A DNA stretch of 64,000 bases, taken from Xanthomonas vesicatoria ATCC 35937 (GTDB taxonomy: Bacteria > Pseudomonadota > Gammaproteobacteria > Xanthomonadales > Xanthomonadaceae). The stretch covers positions 3,720,001 through 3,784,000 of the forward strand of contig NZ_CP018725.1 of NCBI RefSeq assembly GCF_001908725.1, given 5' to 3'. A model generated the notes under the pieces. The model was not told the origin of the DNA, made no database searches, and saw only the letters and a program-made list of their open reading frames with translations. This document shows positions 53,434 to 61,743 of this stretch, piece by piece (within the stretch, counting starts at the first letter, position 1; the number at the start of each line of letters is the position of its first letter). Made by a program: the position numbers and the translations under genes.

Positions 53434-54518
53434 GTAGCACCCTGGTGTTGTTGCCGGCCGATGCCGCAACGCAGCCCGTCATCGTATGCGTGGATGCACA
53501 TGGCCAAGTGCTGGCGCCAGATGTATTGAATGCGCGCCCCGCGCAAATCACGCACACCGTGCTGGTGGTGCCGGGTGTGGACGTGCATCTGCGCTGGATG
53601 ACCTTGCCCGGGCGCAGCGTCGCCCAATCGCTGGCTGCGGCGCGGCTGCAGCTGGCCGAGCATCTGGCGGGCGCTGCGCAGGCGTTGCATGTGGTGATCG
53701 CCGACCACGCAGCGAGCGATGGCATGCGGCTGGTGGCGGCAGTGGATGGGGCGGTGATGCGGCAATGGCTCGACCGTGCTGCAGGGCTGGGTATCGTGCC
53801 CGATGCGGTGGTGCCGGACTGTCTGCTGCTGCCCGACGCGGCGCCGGATCAGCCGCCGACGCTGCTGCATTGGGATGGCCGCTGGGTGTTGCGCGGCACG
53901 CGTATCGCCTGCAGCCTGGAGCCGCAGCTTGCGCAGGCGCTGGTCGCATCGCTCCCGGTCGCACCGGCATTGCCGCCGGAGTCGGACCCAACGCACGCTA
54001 TCGCGCAGTTCGCACGGCATGCTGCCGATGCGCCGCTCAATCTACGCCAGCAAGATTTTGCCGCGCCAACGCAGCAGCGCGCACAGCTGAGCTCACGCAC
54101 GCGTGTGTGGTTGCTTGCGCTGCTGGTGCTGTCGCCGGTGTGTCTGATGGTGGCGCAGGGCCTGCGTTACGAGATCGGCGCGCAGCTCCTGCAGCGGCGC
54201 AGCGCACAAATGATGGGCAAGACCGTCGTGACGCCCGGTGCAGACAACATCCGGCAGACCGCCGCCTCGGAGAACGTATTCGCGCCGCAACTGGCCGCGT
54301 TATTTGCCGCAGTCGAGGCAGTGCCCGGCGCAGAACTGGACGCGCTCGCTTACCAGCAACGAGGTCCGCTGCGCGTCACCTTGCTGCACCGCGACGCCGC
54401 GCAACTGGAGCATGTCACCGCCCAGCTCAGCCGCGCCGGTTGGCAGGTGCGCGCAGGCGTGGGCCAGCCCCGCGACGACAGACTCGCCACCGCACTGGAA
54501 CTGGAGCCGCCACGATGA
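53430..54518 (+). CDS. xcsL: Type II secretion system protein L
   Basis: A 362-residue bitopic inner-membrane protein. The cytoplasmic domain (about 1-225) has an actin-like ASKHA shape that binds XcsE, followed by one membrane helix (about 232-250, TRVWLLALLVLSPVCLMVAQGL) and a periplasmic ferredoxin-like domain at the end. Sequence identity in GspL families is low, so the assignment rests on topology and on its place between xcsK and xcsM. It overlaps xcsM by 4 bases. Confidence 0.88.
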   Translation: MSSTLVLLPADAATQPVIVCVDAHGQVLAPDVLNARPAQITHTVLVVPGVDVHLRWMTLPGRSVAQSLAAARLQLAEHLAGAAQALHVVIADHAASDGMRLVAAVDGAVMRQWLDRAAGLGIVPDAVVPDCLLLPDAAPDQPPTLLHWDGRWVLRGTRIACSLEPQLAQALVASLPVAPALPPESDPTHAIAQFARHAADAPLNLRQQDFAAPTQQRAQLSSRTRVWLLALLVLSPVCLMVAQGLRYEIGAQLLQRRSAQMMGKTVVTPGADNIRQTAASENVFAPQLAALFAAVEAVPGAELDALAYQQRGPLRVTLLHRDAAQLEHVTAQLSRAGWQVRAGVGQPRDDRLATALELEPPR

Positions 54519-54973
54519 GCACGTTGCAACGTATGCCGGTGTGGTGGAAGACTCGCGCACCACGCGAACGCATCATGCTGTCGGTCATGGTGATCGCCAT
54601 CGCGGCCTTCATCGGCTGGTATGCGCTGCTGACGCCGCTGCGCCACTGGCGCAGTAGCGCGCAGGCACGGTACGACCACGCTGCGCAAGCGCTGCTCATC
54701 GCACGTGCAGCCCAGCCCGGCGGTACAGTGGCTGCCATTCCGCTGGCGCGCATCACGCAAAGCGCGCGCGATGCCACGATCACCATCACCCGCCAACAGC
54801 GCAGTCCGACCGGGACACTTGCAGTGCAGATCGATACCGTGACCAGCCCCGTCCTGTTCGCCTGGCTGGAACAGCTGCGCCAGCGCGATGGCCTGACGCC
54901 TTCGGCGCTTGAAATCACCCGCCGCGACGGGCAACTGCAGGTGCGCTGCACGTTCCCGGGCATCGCGCTATGA
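54515..54973 (+). CDS. xcsM: Type II secretion system protein M
   Basis: A 152-residue protein with a short cytoplasmic start, one membrane helix (about 20-40, ERIMLSVMVIAIAAFIGWYALLTPL) and a periplasmic ferredoxin-like domain. It partners XcsL in the inner-membrane platform. Topology and gene order support the call; the family itself is poorly conserved. It overlaps xcsN by 4 bases. Confidence 0.88.
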   Translation: MSTLQRMPVWWKTRAPRERIMLSVMVIAIAAFIGWYALLTPLRHWRSSAQARYDHAAQALLIARAAQPGGTVAAIPLARITQSARDATITITRQQRSPTGTLAVQIDTVTSPVLFAWLEQLRQRDGLTPSALEITRRDGQLQVRCTFPGIAL

Positions 54974-55692
54974 GGGCAGTGCGTTGGTTGGTGCTGGGCA
55001 GCGCGCTGCTGGTCATCGGCGTCATCGCGACCTTGCCGTTGCGGTTAGTCCTGCCGGTCGACACGCTGCCGTTTGCCGCGCTGGAAGCGCAGGGCTCGAT
55101 CTGGAACGGCACCCTGCGTGGCGTGACCTGGACCAGCATGGACCTTGGCGATGTCGGGGTGCGTCTGCGCCCGCTCCCTTTATTGCGTGGGCAGCGCCAG
55201 GTGCAGCTGCGCTCGGCCACCGCGCAGCTGGTGGCATTGCAGGGCGCGCGACAGGGTGTGCAGCAGGCCAACGGTCGCTTATTGCTGCCCAAGCCGGGCG
55301 GGGTGGGCATGCTGGATCTGTCGATCGACCTGCGCGAGGTGCAGGCAGTGTTCGACGCCACCCGTTGTACGCAGGCAGGCGGCGATGTCGCCGTGCAGGT
55401 GTTGCCCAACGCAGGTGGCGAAGCCGCCGGGCTGCTGCCGCTGCGGCTGCGCGGCAGCCCGCGATGCGTGGACGATGCCGTGGTGCTGGTGCTGGCGCTG
55501 GCGCCCGATAGCGGCCTGCGCGAAGGCGTCGGCCTCGGCGCCGAGCTGCGCGTGCAGCACGATGGCCGCTGGCAGTGGCGCACCCAGGTCGAGCCCGGCA
55601 ACGACACCGCGCTGCAGTTGGGCCTGCAATTGCTCGGCTTCGTGCAGACGCCGGAGCGCTGGCTGGTGCGCGTCGACCAGGGGCAGTGGTAG
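54970..55692 (+). CDS. xcsN: Type II secretion system protein N
   Basis: A 240-residue protein with one N-terminal membrane helix (about 5-27) and a periplasmic beta-rich domain with the GspN-type LPLRLVLPVDTLPFAALEAQGSIWNGTLRG beginning. GspN is present in only part of type II systems and its role is unclear. It is the last gene of the uninterrupted xcsC-N operon; no strong terminator follows directly. Confidence 0.9.
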   Translation: MRAVRWLVLGSALLVIGVIATLPLRLVLPVDTLPFAALEAQGSIWNGTLRGVTWTSMDLGDVGVRLRPLPLLRGQRQVQLRSATAQLVALQGARQGVQQANGRLLLPKPGGVGMLDLSIDLREVQAVFDATRCTQAGGDVAVQVLPNAGGEAAGLLPLRLRGSPRCVDDAVVLVLALAPDSGLREGVGLGAELRVQHDGRWQWRTQVEPGNDTALQLGLQLLGFVQTPERWLVRVDQGQW

Positions 55693-56046
55693 CGCAGACG
55701 CTTGGCGCTGGCCGACGTCGGGCAAGTTTGTTGCAGCTGTGCATGCTCGACACTTCGGCCCGCGCAACGGAGCTCCCCGGCTAAAGACGCCTGCATGGGC
55801 AAAATTGGTCTGATCTACCCGGGCACACATTGGCCGGTCGCCACCAGACCATGCCAATGCCTGTGGCGATAAGGCGCCCCGCCCGATACAGAGTACGACC
55901 GTCGCGCGGCCGTCCATCGGCCAATCCCTAGCTACGCCAGCACCCACCAGACCAGTCCACGCGTGCCGGCGCGGCACAGGGCTGGTGCGTCGCCGTCGAT
56001 TGGTACTATATTGGACCTATCGAATTCGGGTGGGCGGGACTAACGA
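55693..56046. promoter_or_regulatory. nagQ: Control region of the nag cluster
   Basis: This 354-base gap has three copies of a 7-mer: TGGTCTG at 55806-55812 and its complement CAGACCA at 55845-55851 and 55948-55954. TGGTCT is the half-site of operators bound by GntR/HutC regulators of GlcNAc genes (DasR-like TGGTCTAGACCA). Close to the nagQ start, an 11-bp direct repeat TTGG-NN-CTAT type sits at 56000-56010 and 56011-56021. Autoregulation by NagQ is inferred. No gene is seen. Confidence 0.5.
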
Positions 56047-56802
56047 ATGGCCAAGGCCAAGGCGGACGCCGACAAGCGATTGGACGACCTGCACCTGGAC
56101 GCGTCCGCGCCAACCCCGCTGTACCTGCAGCTGGCCGGCAAGCTCACCGACGCTATCCGTGGCGGCCAGTGGAAGGCCGGCGAAGCGCTGCCGGCCGAGC
56201 GCCAGCTGTGCGAGCGTCTGCAGATCTCGCGGGTCACCCTGCGGCAGGCGGTCGATGTGCTGGTCGAACAAGGTCTGGTCTCGCGTCGCCAGGGCGCCGG
56301 CACCTTCGTCACTACCCAGATCCAGCACCAGCTCAGCGGCCTGACCAGCTTCAGCGAGACGCTGCGCATCAAAGGCTACGAGCCGGGCACGCGCTGGCTG
56401 GAGCGGCGCCTGCGCCCGGCTCATGGCGAAGAGATTTTGCGGCTGGGCCTGTCGCCGGATGCGGCGGTGGCCTCGCTGACGCGCCTGCGCAGCGCCGACG
56501 ACCGCGTCATGGCCTACGAGCACGCGGTGCTGCCGCAACGCATCGTCACCGACCCGCAGCAGGTGGGCGATTCGCTTTATAGCTATCTCGATGCGCAGGG
56601 CACCCCGGTGGTGCGCGCCTTGCAGTACTTCCGCGCGATCAACCTGCCGGCGCGGCTGGCCGAACATCTGCGCATGAAAACCGGCGAGGCGATCCTGCAC
56701 GTGGTGCGCGTGGGCTACGCCCGCGATGGCAGCGCGATCGAATTGACCGACACCTATTGCCACAACGACTTCTACGACTTCGTTGCCGAACTGCGCCGCT
56801 GA
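56047..56802 (+). CDS. nagQ: GntR/HutC-family regulator NagQ
   Basis: A 251-residue regulator with an N-terminal winged helix (about 20-85, PLYLQLAGKLTDAIRGGQWKAGEALP... QISRVTLRQAVDVLVEQGLVSRRQGAGTFV) and a C-terminal UTRA ligand domain. By analogy with GlcNAc regulators of this family it would bind GlcNAc-6-P or GlcN-6-P and release repression. It is the first gene of a co-directional nagQ-nagP-nagR-nagB-II-nagA cluster. Confidence 0.9.
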   Translation: MAKAKADADKRLDDLHLDASAPTPLYLQLAGKLTDAIRGGQWKAGEALPAERQLCERLQISRVTLRQAVDVLVEQGLVSRRQGAGTFVTTQIQHQLSGLTSFSETLRIKGYEPGTRWLERRLRPAHGEEILRLGLSPDAAVASLTRLRSADDRVMAYEHAVLPQRIVTDPQQVGDSLYSYLDAQGTPVVRALQYFRAINLPARLAEHLRMKTGEAILHVVRVGYARDGSAIELTDTYCHNDFYDFVAELRR

Positions 56803-56845
56803 CGCCAACGGCATTCCCTACGACAACCTCAGAGCCAGCCGATCC

Positions 56846-58120
56846 ATGACTACTGCCAGGCCCGCAAATCCCGTTGTCTCGATCGCCATCGTCGGCGTGC
56901 TGTTCTTCATCATCGGCTTTTTCACCTGGATCAACGGGCCGCTGATCACCTTCGTGCGGCTGGCGTTCGATCTCAACGAGGTCAACGCGTTCCTGGTGCT
57001 GATGGTGTTCTACCTGTCGTACTTCTTCCTGGCGTTGCCGTCGTCGTGGATTCTCAAGCGCACCGGCATGAAGAAAGGCCTGGCGCTGAGCCTGGTGGTG
57101 ATGGCAGTGGGTGCGGCGGGCTTTGGCCAGTTCGCCACCCAGCGCTGGTATCCGGGCGCACTGGGCGGACTGTTCGTGATCGGTAGTGGCCTGGCCTTGC
57201 TGCAGACCGCCATCAACCCGTACATCAGCATCCTCGGGCCGATCGAAAGCGCCGCACGCCGCATCGCCTTGATGGGCATCTGCAACAAGATCGCCGGCAT
57301 CCTGGCGCCGATCCTGATCGGCTCGCTGGTGCTGCACGGCATCGGTGACCTGTCCGCGCAGGTGGCCAGCGCCGATGCCGCGACCAAGGAAACCTTGCTC
57401 ACATCGTTTGCCGCCAAGATCCACGCACCGTATCTGGTGATGTCGGGCGTGTTGTTGCTGCTGGCCATCGGCGTGCTGTTCTCGCCGTTGCCCGAACTCA
57501 AGGCCTCTGAAGCCAATGCAACGCCCGGCGCTGCCGGCGTGCAGAAATCCAGCATCTTCCAGTTCCCGCATCTGTGGCTGGGCGTGTTGTGCCTGTTCGT
57601 CTATGTGGGCGTGGAAGTGATGGCCGGCGATGCGATCGGCACCTACGGGCATGGCTTCAACCTGCCACTGGACAGCACCAAGTTGTTTACCTCCTACACG
57701 CTGGGCGCGATGCTGCTGGGCTACATCGCCGGCCTGGTGCTGATCCCCAACGTCATTTCCCAGGCGCGCTACCTGAGCGTGTCAGCGGTGCTGGGTGTGT
57801 TGTTCTCGCTGGGCGCGCTGCTCACCCATGGCTATGTGTCGGTGGGCTTCGTGGCCGCGCTCGGCTTTGCCAACGCAATGATGTGGCCGGCGATCTTTCC
57901 GCTGGCCATCCGCGGGCTTGGCCGCTTCACCGAGATCGGCTCGGCATTGCTGGTCATGGGCATTGCCGGCGGCGCGATCATTCCGCAGCTGTTCGCCATT
58001 CTCAAACAGCATTACGACTTCCAGGTCGTGTTCGCTGCACTGATGGTGCCGTGCTATCTGTACATCCTGTTCTATTCGCTGCGCGGTCATCGCGTGGGCC
58101 TGCCGGCCCAGGCCAAGTGA
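56846..58120 (+). CDS. nagP: N-acetylglucosamine MFS transporter NagP
   Basis: A 424-residue major facilitator protein with twelve predicted helices of the FucP/GluP-like branch (FFIIGFFTWINGPLI, YFFLALPSSWILKRTGMKKGL, IFPLAIRGLGRFTEIGSALLVMGIAGGAIIPQLF). In Xanthomonadales and Shewanella this branch, beside nagA/nagB-II, imports GlcNAc by proton symport. A kinase for the imported sugar (nagK type) is not in this window. The ATG at 56846 gives the usual start. Confidence 0.9.
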   Translation: MTTARPANPVVSIAIVGVLFFIIGFFTWINGPLITFVRLAFDLNEVNAFLVLMVFYLSYFFLALPSSWILKRTGMKKGLALSLVVMAVGAAGFGQFATQRWYPGALGGLFVIGSGLALLQTAINPYISILGPIESAARRIALMGICNKIAGILAPILIGSLVLHGIGDLSAQVASADAATKETLLTSFAAKIHAPYLVMSGVLLLLAIGVLFSPLPELKASEANATPGAAGVQKSSIFQFPHLWLGVLCLFVYVGVEVMAGDAIGTYGHGFNLPLDSTKLFTSYTLGAMLLGYIAGLVLIPNVISQARYLSVSAVLGVLFSLGALLTHGYVSVGFVAALGFANAMMWPAIFPLAIRGLGRFTEIGSALLVMGIAGGAIIPQLFAILKQHYDFQVVFAALMVPCYLYILFYSLRGHRVGLPAQAK

Positions 58121-58160
58121 GCGACGCGGCATGATGCGTTCCGACGAACAAGGCACCTCC

Positions 58161-59228
58161 ATGCGCAGGCCCACCATCAAAGACGTCGCCGAGCGCGCCA
58201 AGGTCTCATTGAAGACCGTGTCGCGGGTGATCAACAACGAACCCTCGGTGATGCAGGCCACGCGCGCGCGCGTGCTGCGCGCCATCGCCGATCTCGACTA
58301 CGAACCCGATCCGTCCGCGCGCAACCTGCGCAGCGGCACGCCGTTCGTGATCGGCCTGGTCTACGACAACCCCAATCCGTATCACATCATCGGCATCCAG
58401 AACGGCGTGCTGGCTGCGTGCCGCGAAACCGGCTTCGGATTGCAGATCCATCCCTGCGATTCCACCTCGCCGTTGTTAGCCGAAGAACTGGCCGAGTGGG
58501 TGCAGCGCTCGCGTCTGGCCGGGGTGGTGTTGACCGCGCCGATGTCCGAACGCCCCGAGCTGCTGGCCGGCCTGGCCGCGCGCGGCATCAAGAGCGTGCG
58601 CATCATCGCGTCCACCGAAGATCCCGGCGACGGCCCCTGCGTGTATATCGACGACCGCGATGCCGCGTATGAAATCACCGAGCATCTGATCCAGCTCGGC
58701 CATCAACGCATCGGCTTCTTGTGGGGCGGCCCGCAGCATCGCTCCAGCGGCGAGCGTTACGCCGGCTACGAAGCGGCGTTGAAGGATTACGGCATCAGCC
58801 TGGACAAGCACCTGGTGATTCCCGGCGATTACACCTTCGACGATGGCTTCCGTGGTGCGCGTCGGCTGTTGTCGCTGCGCGAGCCGCCCACTGCGATCTT
58901 CGGCAGCAACGACGAAATCGCCGCCGGCGTGCTGGCAGCGGCCAAGTCCACCGGCATGAATGTGCCGTATCAATTGTCGATCGCCGGTTTCGAAGACAGC
59001 CCGTTCTCGCGGCAGTCGTGGCCGGCGTTGACCACCGCCAAGCAGGCCACCGAAGACATCGCGCGGCACGCCGCACGCCTGCTGATCAGCCAGCTGCGCA
59101 GCGATGCCTATGACGACCAGCCTGCGCAACTGCAGAACCGCGGCTTCGTACCGCAACTGGTGGTGCGCGGCTCCACCGCGCCGGCGCCTGCGTCCACCGG
59201 CAAACCCCTTCCCCCCGAATCCGCCTGA
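58161..59228 (+). CDS. nagR: LacI-family regulator NagR
   Basis: A 355-residue repressor with a LacI helix-turn-helix (PTIKDVAERAKVSLKTVSRVIN) and hinge (YEPDPSARNLRSG), then a type 1 periplasmic-binding effector domain. It lies between nagP and nagB-II, so the cluster carries two regulators of different families. The ATG at 58161 places the HTH directly at the N-terminus; 58131 is an in-frame alternative adding ten residues. Confidence 0.88.
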   Translation: MRRPTIKDVAERAKVSLKTVSRVINNEPSVMQATRARVLRAIADLDYEPDPSARNLRSGTPFVIGLVYDNPNPYHIIGIQNGVLAACRETGFGLQIHPCDSTSPLLAEELAEWVQRSRLAGVVLTAPMSERPELLAGLAARGIKSVRIIASTEDPGDGPCVYIDDRDAAYEITEHLIQLGHQRIGFLWGGPQHRSSGERYAGYEAALKDYGISLDKHLVIPGDYTFDDGFRGARRLLSLREPPTAIFGSNDEIAAGVLAAAKSTGMNVPYQLSIAGFEDSPFSRQSWPALTTAKQATEDIARHAARLLISQLRSDAYDDQPAQLQNRGFVPQLVVRGSTAPAPASTGKPLPPESA

Positions 59229-59234
59229 GCCACG

Positions 59235-60263
59235 ATGAGCCTCCCCACCGAAACCGACACCTTGATGTTCCGCGAAGCGGCGCAGACCGCCGATGTGGTC
59301 GCTGCACAGTTCGCGCGCAACGCCGGCACCATCTCGGCGCTTGCGCAGTCGTTGCGCGACACCCCGCCGCCGTTCGTGGTGACCTGCGCACGCGGCAGCT
59401 CCGATCACGCAGCAACGTATGCCAAGTACCTGTTCGAGACGCAGCTGGGAATCGTCACCGCTTCCGCATCGCCATCGGTGGGGTCGGTGTATGCCGCGCC
59501 GCTGCAGCTGCGTGGCGCGCTGTACATCGTGATTTCGCAATCGGGCAAGAGCCCCGATCTGCTGCGCAATGCCGAAGCCGCCAAGGCTGCGGGCGCGCGT
59601 GTGGTAGCGCTGGTCAACGTGGAAGATTCGCCGCTGGCACAGCTGGCCGATGTGGTGATTGCGCTCGGTGCCGGCCCGGAAAAAAGCGTTGCCGCCACCA
59701 AGAGCTACCTCGCCTCGCTCGCGGCGGTGCTGCACCTGGGCGCCGTGTGGAAGAACGACCCCGCACTGCTCGCCGCAGTGGACGCGTTGCCGCAGCAGTT
59801 GCGCAGCGCCTGGCAGGCCGACTGGTCCGCACTGACCGCCGGTTTGACGCCCGCGCATAACCTGTTCGTGCTCGGCCGTGGCCTGGGCCTGGGCGCGGCG
59901 CAGGAGGCCGCGCTGAAATTCAAGGAGACCTGCGGCCTGCATGCCGAAGCCTACAGCTCGGCCGAGGTCAAGCACGGGCCGATGGCCTTGGTTGGCCCGG
60001 GCTTTCCGGTGCTGGTGTTCGCGCAGCCCGACGAAACCGGTGCCGGCACGCGCGCGTTGGCCGAAGAATTTCGCGCACGTGGCGCGCAGGTGTGGCTGGC
60101 CGCGCCCGATGGCGATCTGCCGCTTGCCGATGCCGCACACCCGGCGTGCGCGCCGCTGCTGACCGTGCAGAGCTTCTATCGCGCGATCAATGCGCTGGCG
60201 CTGCAGCGTGGCCATAATCCCGATTTGCCGCCGCATTTGAACAAGGTCACGGAAACCGTTTGA
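59235..60263 (+). CDS. nagB-II: Glucosamine-6-phosphate deaminase, SIS-domain type (NagB-II)
   Basis: A 342-residue protein with two SIS domains (about 35-165 and 195-325), as in GlmS isomerase halves, with the sugar-phosphate loop SQSGKSPD and the C-terminal HLNKVTETV signature. Members beside nagA act as GlcN-6-P deaminase/isomerase giving fructose-6-P and ammonia, in place of the classic NagB. It starts 6 bases after nagR and ends 2 bases before the chosen nagA start. Confidence 0.92.
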   Translation: MSLPTETDTLMFREAAQTADVVAAQFARNAGTISALAQSLRDTPPPFVVTCARGSSDHAATYAKYLFETQLGIVTASASPSVGSVYAAPLQLRGALYIVISQSGKSPDLLRNAEAAKAAGARVVALVNVEDSPLAQLADVVIALGAGPEKSVAATKSYLASLAAVLHLGAVWKNDPALLAAVDALPQQLRSAWQADWSALTAGLTPAHNLFVLGRGLGLGAAQEAALKFKETCGLHAEAYSSAEVKHGPMALVGPGFPVLVFAQPDETGAGTRALAEEFRARGAQVWLAAPDGDLPLADAAHPACAPLLTVQSFYRAINALALQRGHNPDLPPHLNKVTETV

Positions 60264-60265
60264 AC

Positions 60266-61420
60266 ATGGATGCTTCCCGCACTCAGGCATTGTGCAACGC
60301 GCGCGTACTCACCGATGACGGCCTGCAGGATGGCCTGGTCGTGCTGCTGGATGGTGCGCTGATCCAGGCGATCGTACCGGCCGACGATGTGCGCGTTGCG
60401 CAGGCGTACACGCGCGTGGACCTGGGCGGTGCCACCTTGTTGCCCGGCTTCATCGACATCCAGGTCAACGGCGGCGGCGGGGTGTTGTTCAACAACGCAC
60501 GCGACCCACAGGCGCTGGCCAGCATTGCGGCAGCGCATCGCCGCTTCGGCACCACCGGCCTGCTGCCCACGCTGATCAGCGACACCGCAGAAGTGATGGC
60601 CGAAGCGATCGAGGCAACGCGCGCCGCCATCGCGCAAGGCGTGCCCGGCGTGCTCGGCATCCATCTGGAAGGCCCGTACCTGAGCCCCGCACGCAAGGGC
60701 ACGCACGACGCGCACAAGTTCCGTGTGCCGGATGCGCAGGAAATTGCCGTCGACACTTCGCTGGAAAACGGCGTCACCCTGATCACGCTCGCCCCCGAGC
60801 GCGTACCACTGGATGACATCCGCGCCTTCGTGGCGGGCGGGGCGATCGTGTTCGCCGGCCACACCGCAGCCACTTACGAGCAGGCGCGCGATGGCATCGC
60901 CGCAGGCGTCAGCGGCTTTACGCACCTCTACAACGCCATGTCGCAACTGGCCGGGCGCGAGCCCAACGCCGTGGGCGCCGCGCTGGAAGATCCCAATGTG
61001 TGGTGTGGCGTCATCGTCGATGGCGTGCACGTGCATCCGGCCAGCCTGCGCGTGGCCCTGGCGGCCAAACCGCGCGGCAAGCTGCTGCTGGTCACCGATG
61101 CGATGCCGATGGTCGGTAGCGACAGCCCCAGCTTTGACCTGTACGGCGAAACCATCACTGCAGTGGATGGGGTGGTGCGCAATGCCGACGGCGCGCTTGC
61201 CGGCTCCGCCCTGGACATGGCCACCGCCGTGCGCAACAGCGTGCGCTGGTTGGGCGTGGATCTTGCCGAAGCTGCACGCATGGCGTCCACGTATCCGGCG
61301 CAATGCATCGGCCTGGGCGAGCGCCTGGGCCGCATCGCACCCGGCTACCAGGCCGATCTGGTACTGGTGGACGCCGACGTGCAGGTAGTGAACACCTGGG
61401 TGGCCGGGCAGCGCGACTGA
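60266..61420 (+). CDS. nagA: N-acetylglucosamine-6-phosphate deacetylase
   Basis: A 384-residue metallohydrolase of the amidohydrolase fold that removes acetate from GlcNAc-6-P. Signatures are LLPGFIDIQVNGGGGVLFNN, the catalytic-site GIHLEGPYLSPARKGTHD with the metal-binding Glu, and GHTAATYEQARDGIAAGVSGFTHLYNAM. A TTG at 60260 overlapping the nagB-II stop is also possible. It supplies GlcN-6-P to the upstream enzyme. Confidence 0.95.
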   Translation: MDASRTQALCNARVLTDDGLQDGLVVLLDGALIQAIVPADDVRVAQAYTRVDLGGATLLPGFIDIQVNGGGGVLFNNARDPQALASIAAAHRRFGTTGLLPTLISDTAEVMAEAIEATRAAIAQGVPGVLGIHLEGPYLSPARKGTHDAHKFRVPDAQEIAVDTSLENGVTLITLAPERVPLDDIRAFVAGGAIVFAGHTAATYEQARDGIAAGVSGFTHLYNAMSQLAGREPNAVGAALEDPNVWCGVIVDGVHVHPASLRVALAAKPRGKLLLVTDAMPMVGSDSPSFDLYGETITAVDGVVRNADGALAGSALDMATAVRNSVRWLGVDLAEAARMASTYPAQCIGLGERLGRIAPGYQADLVLVDADVQVVNTWVAGQRD

Positions 61421-61743
61421 CGCTACGCATGATGGTTGCGCGTGCTGTCAGGCCGGCGTAGCCGATGGGCTGCGCCTGCAGCCGGCAACGACATGTCGTG
61501 TGTTCGAACCTAATGCTGAGGTGTAGTGTCTTTGCTCGCCGGCATGGGTGTCCATGCACTGCCGTCGCGGCAGCAGCGGCGATATGCCTGCAGGGCACCC
61601 GTCCAGACGGGTTGCGGTGCCCTGGTCGTTGCGTGCGGATCAGCGCCTGAATCATAGTCGCTGCGCATGGCTGGCGTTGCCATCCACCCGGGGCACGCCG
61701 TGGCTGCTAGAGTCGCGATCACCTTAAGGACAAGGCAGTACCG
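61421..61743. other. Intergenic region between nagA and the S41 peptidase gene
   Basis: This 323-base gap contains a compound hairpin at 61592-61623 (AGGGCACC/GGTGCCCT arms with a nested ACCCGTC/GACGGGT stem). It lacks a T tract but could end nagA transcription. No gene is supported. Confidence 0.45.

Noticed and set aside
56000..56021. A standard sigma70 promoter in the TACTATATTGG segment before nagQ
   Set aside because: -10-like hexamers exist but no acceptable -35 at 16-18 bases, so the segment is listed as a direct repeat only.
58476..60290. A 604-codon minus-strand frame opposite nagR and nagB-II
   Set aside because: Same reason: low-complexity antisense translation over two well-supported plus-strand genes.
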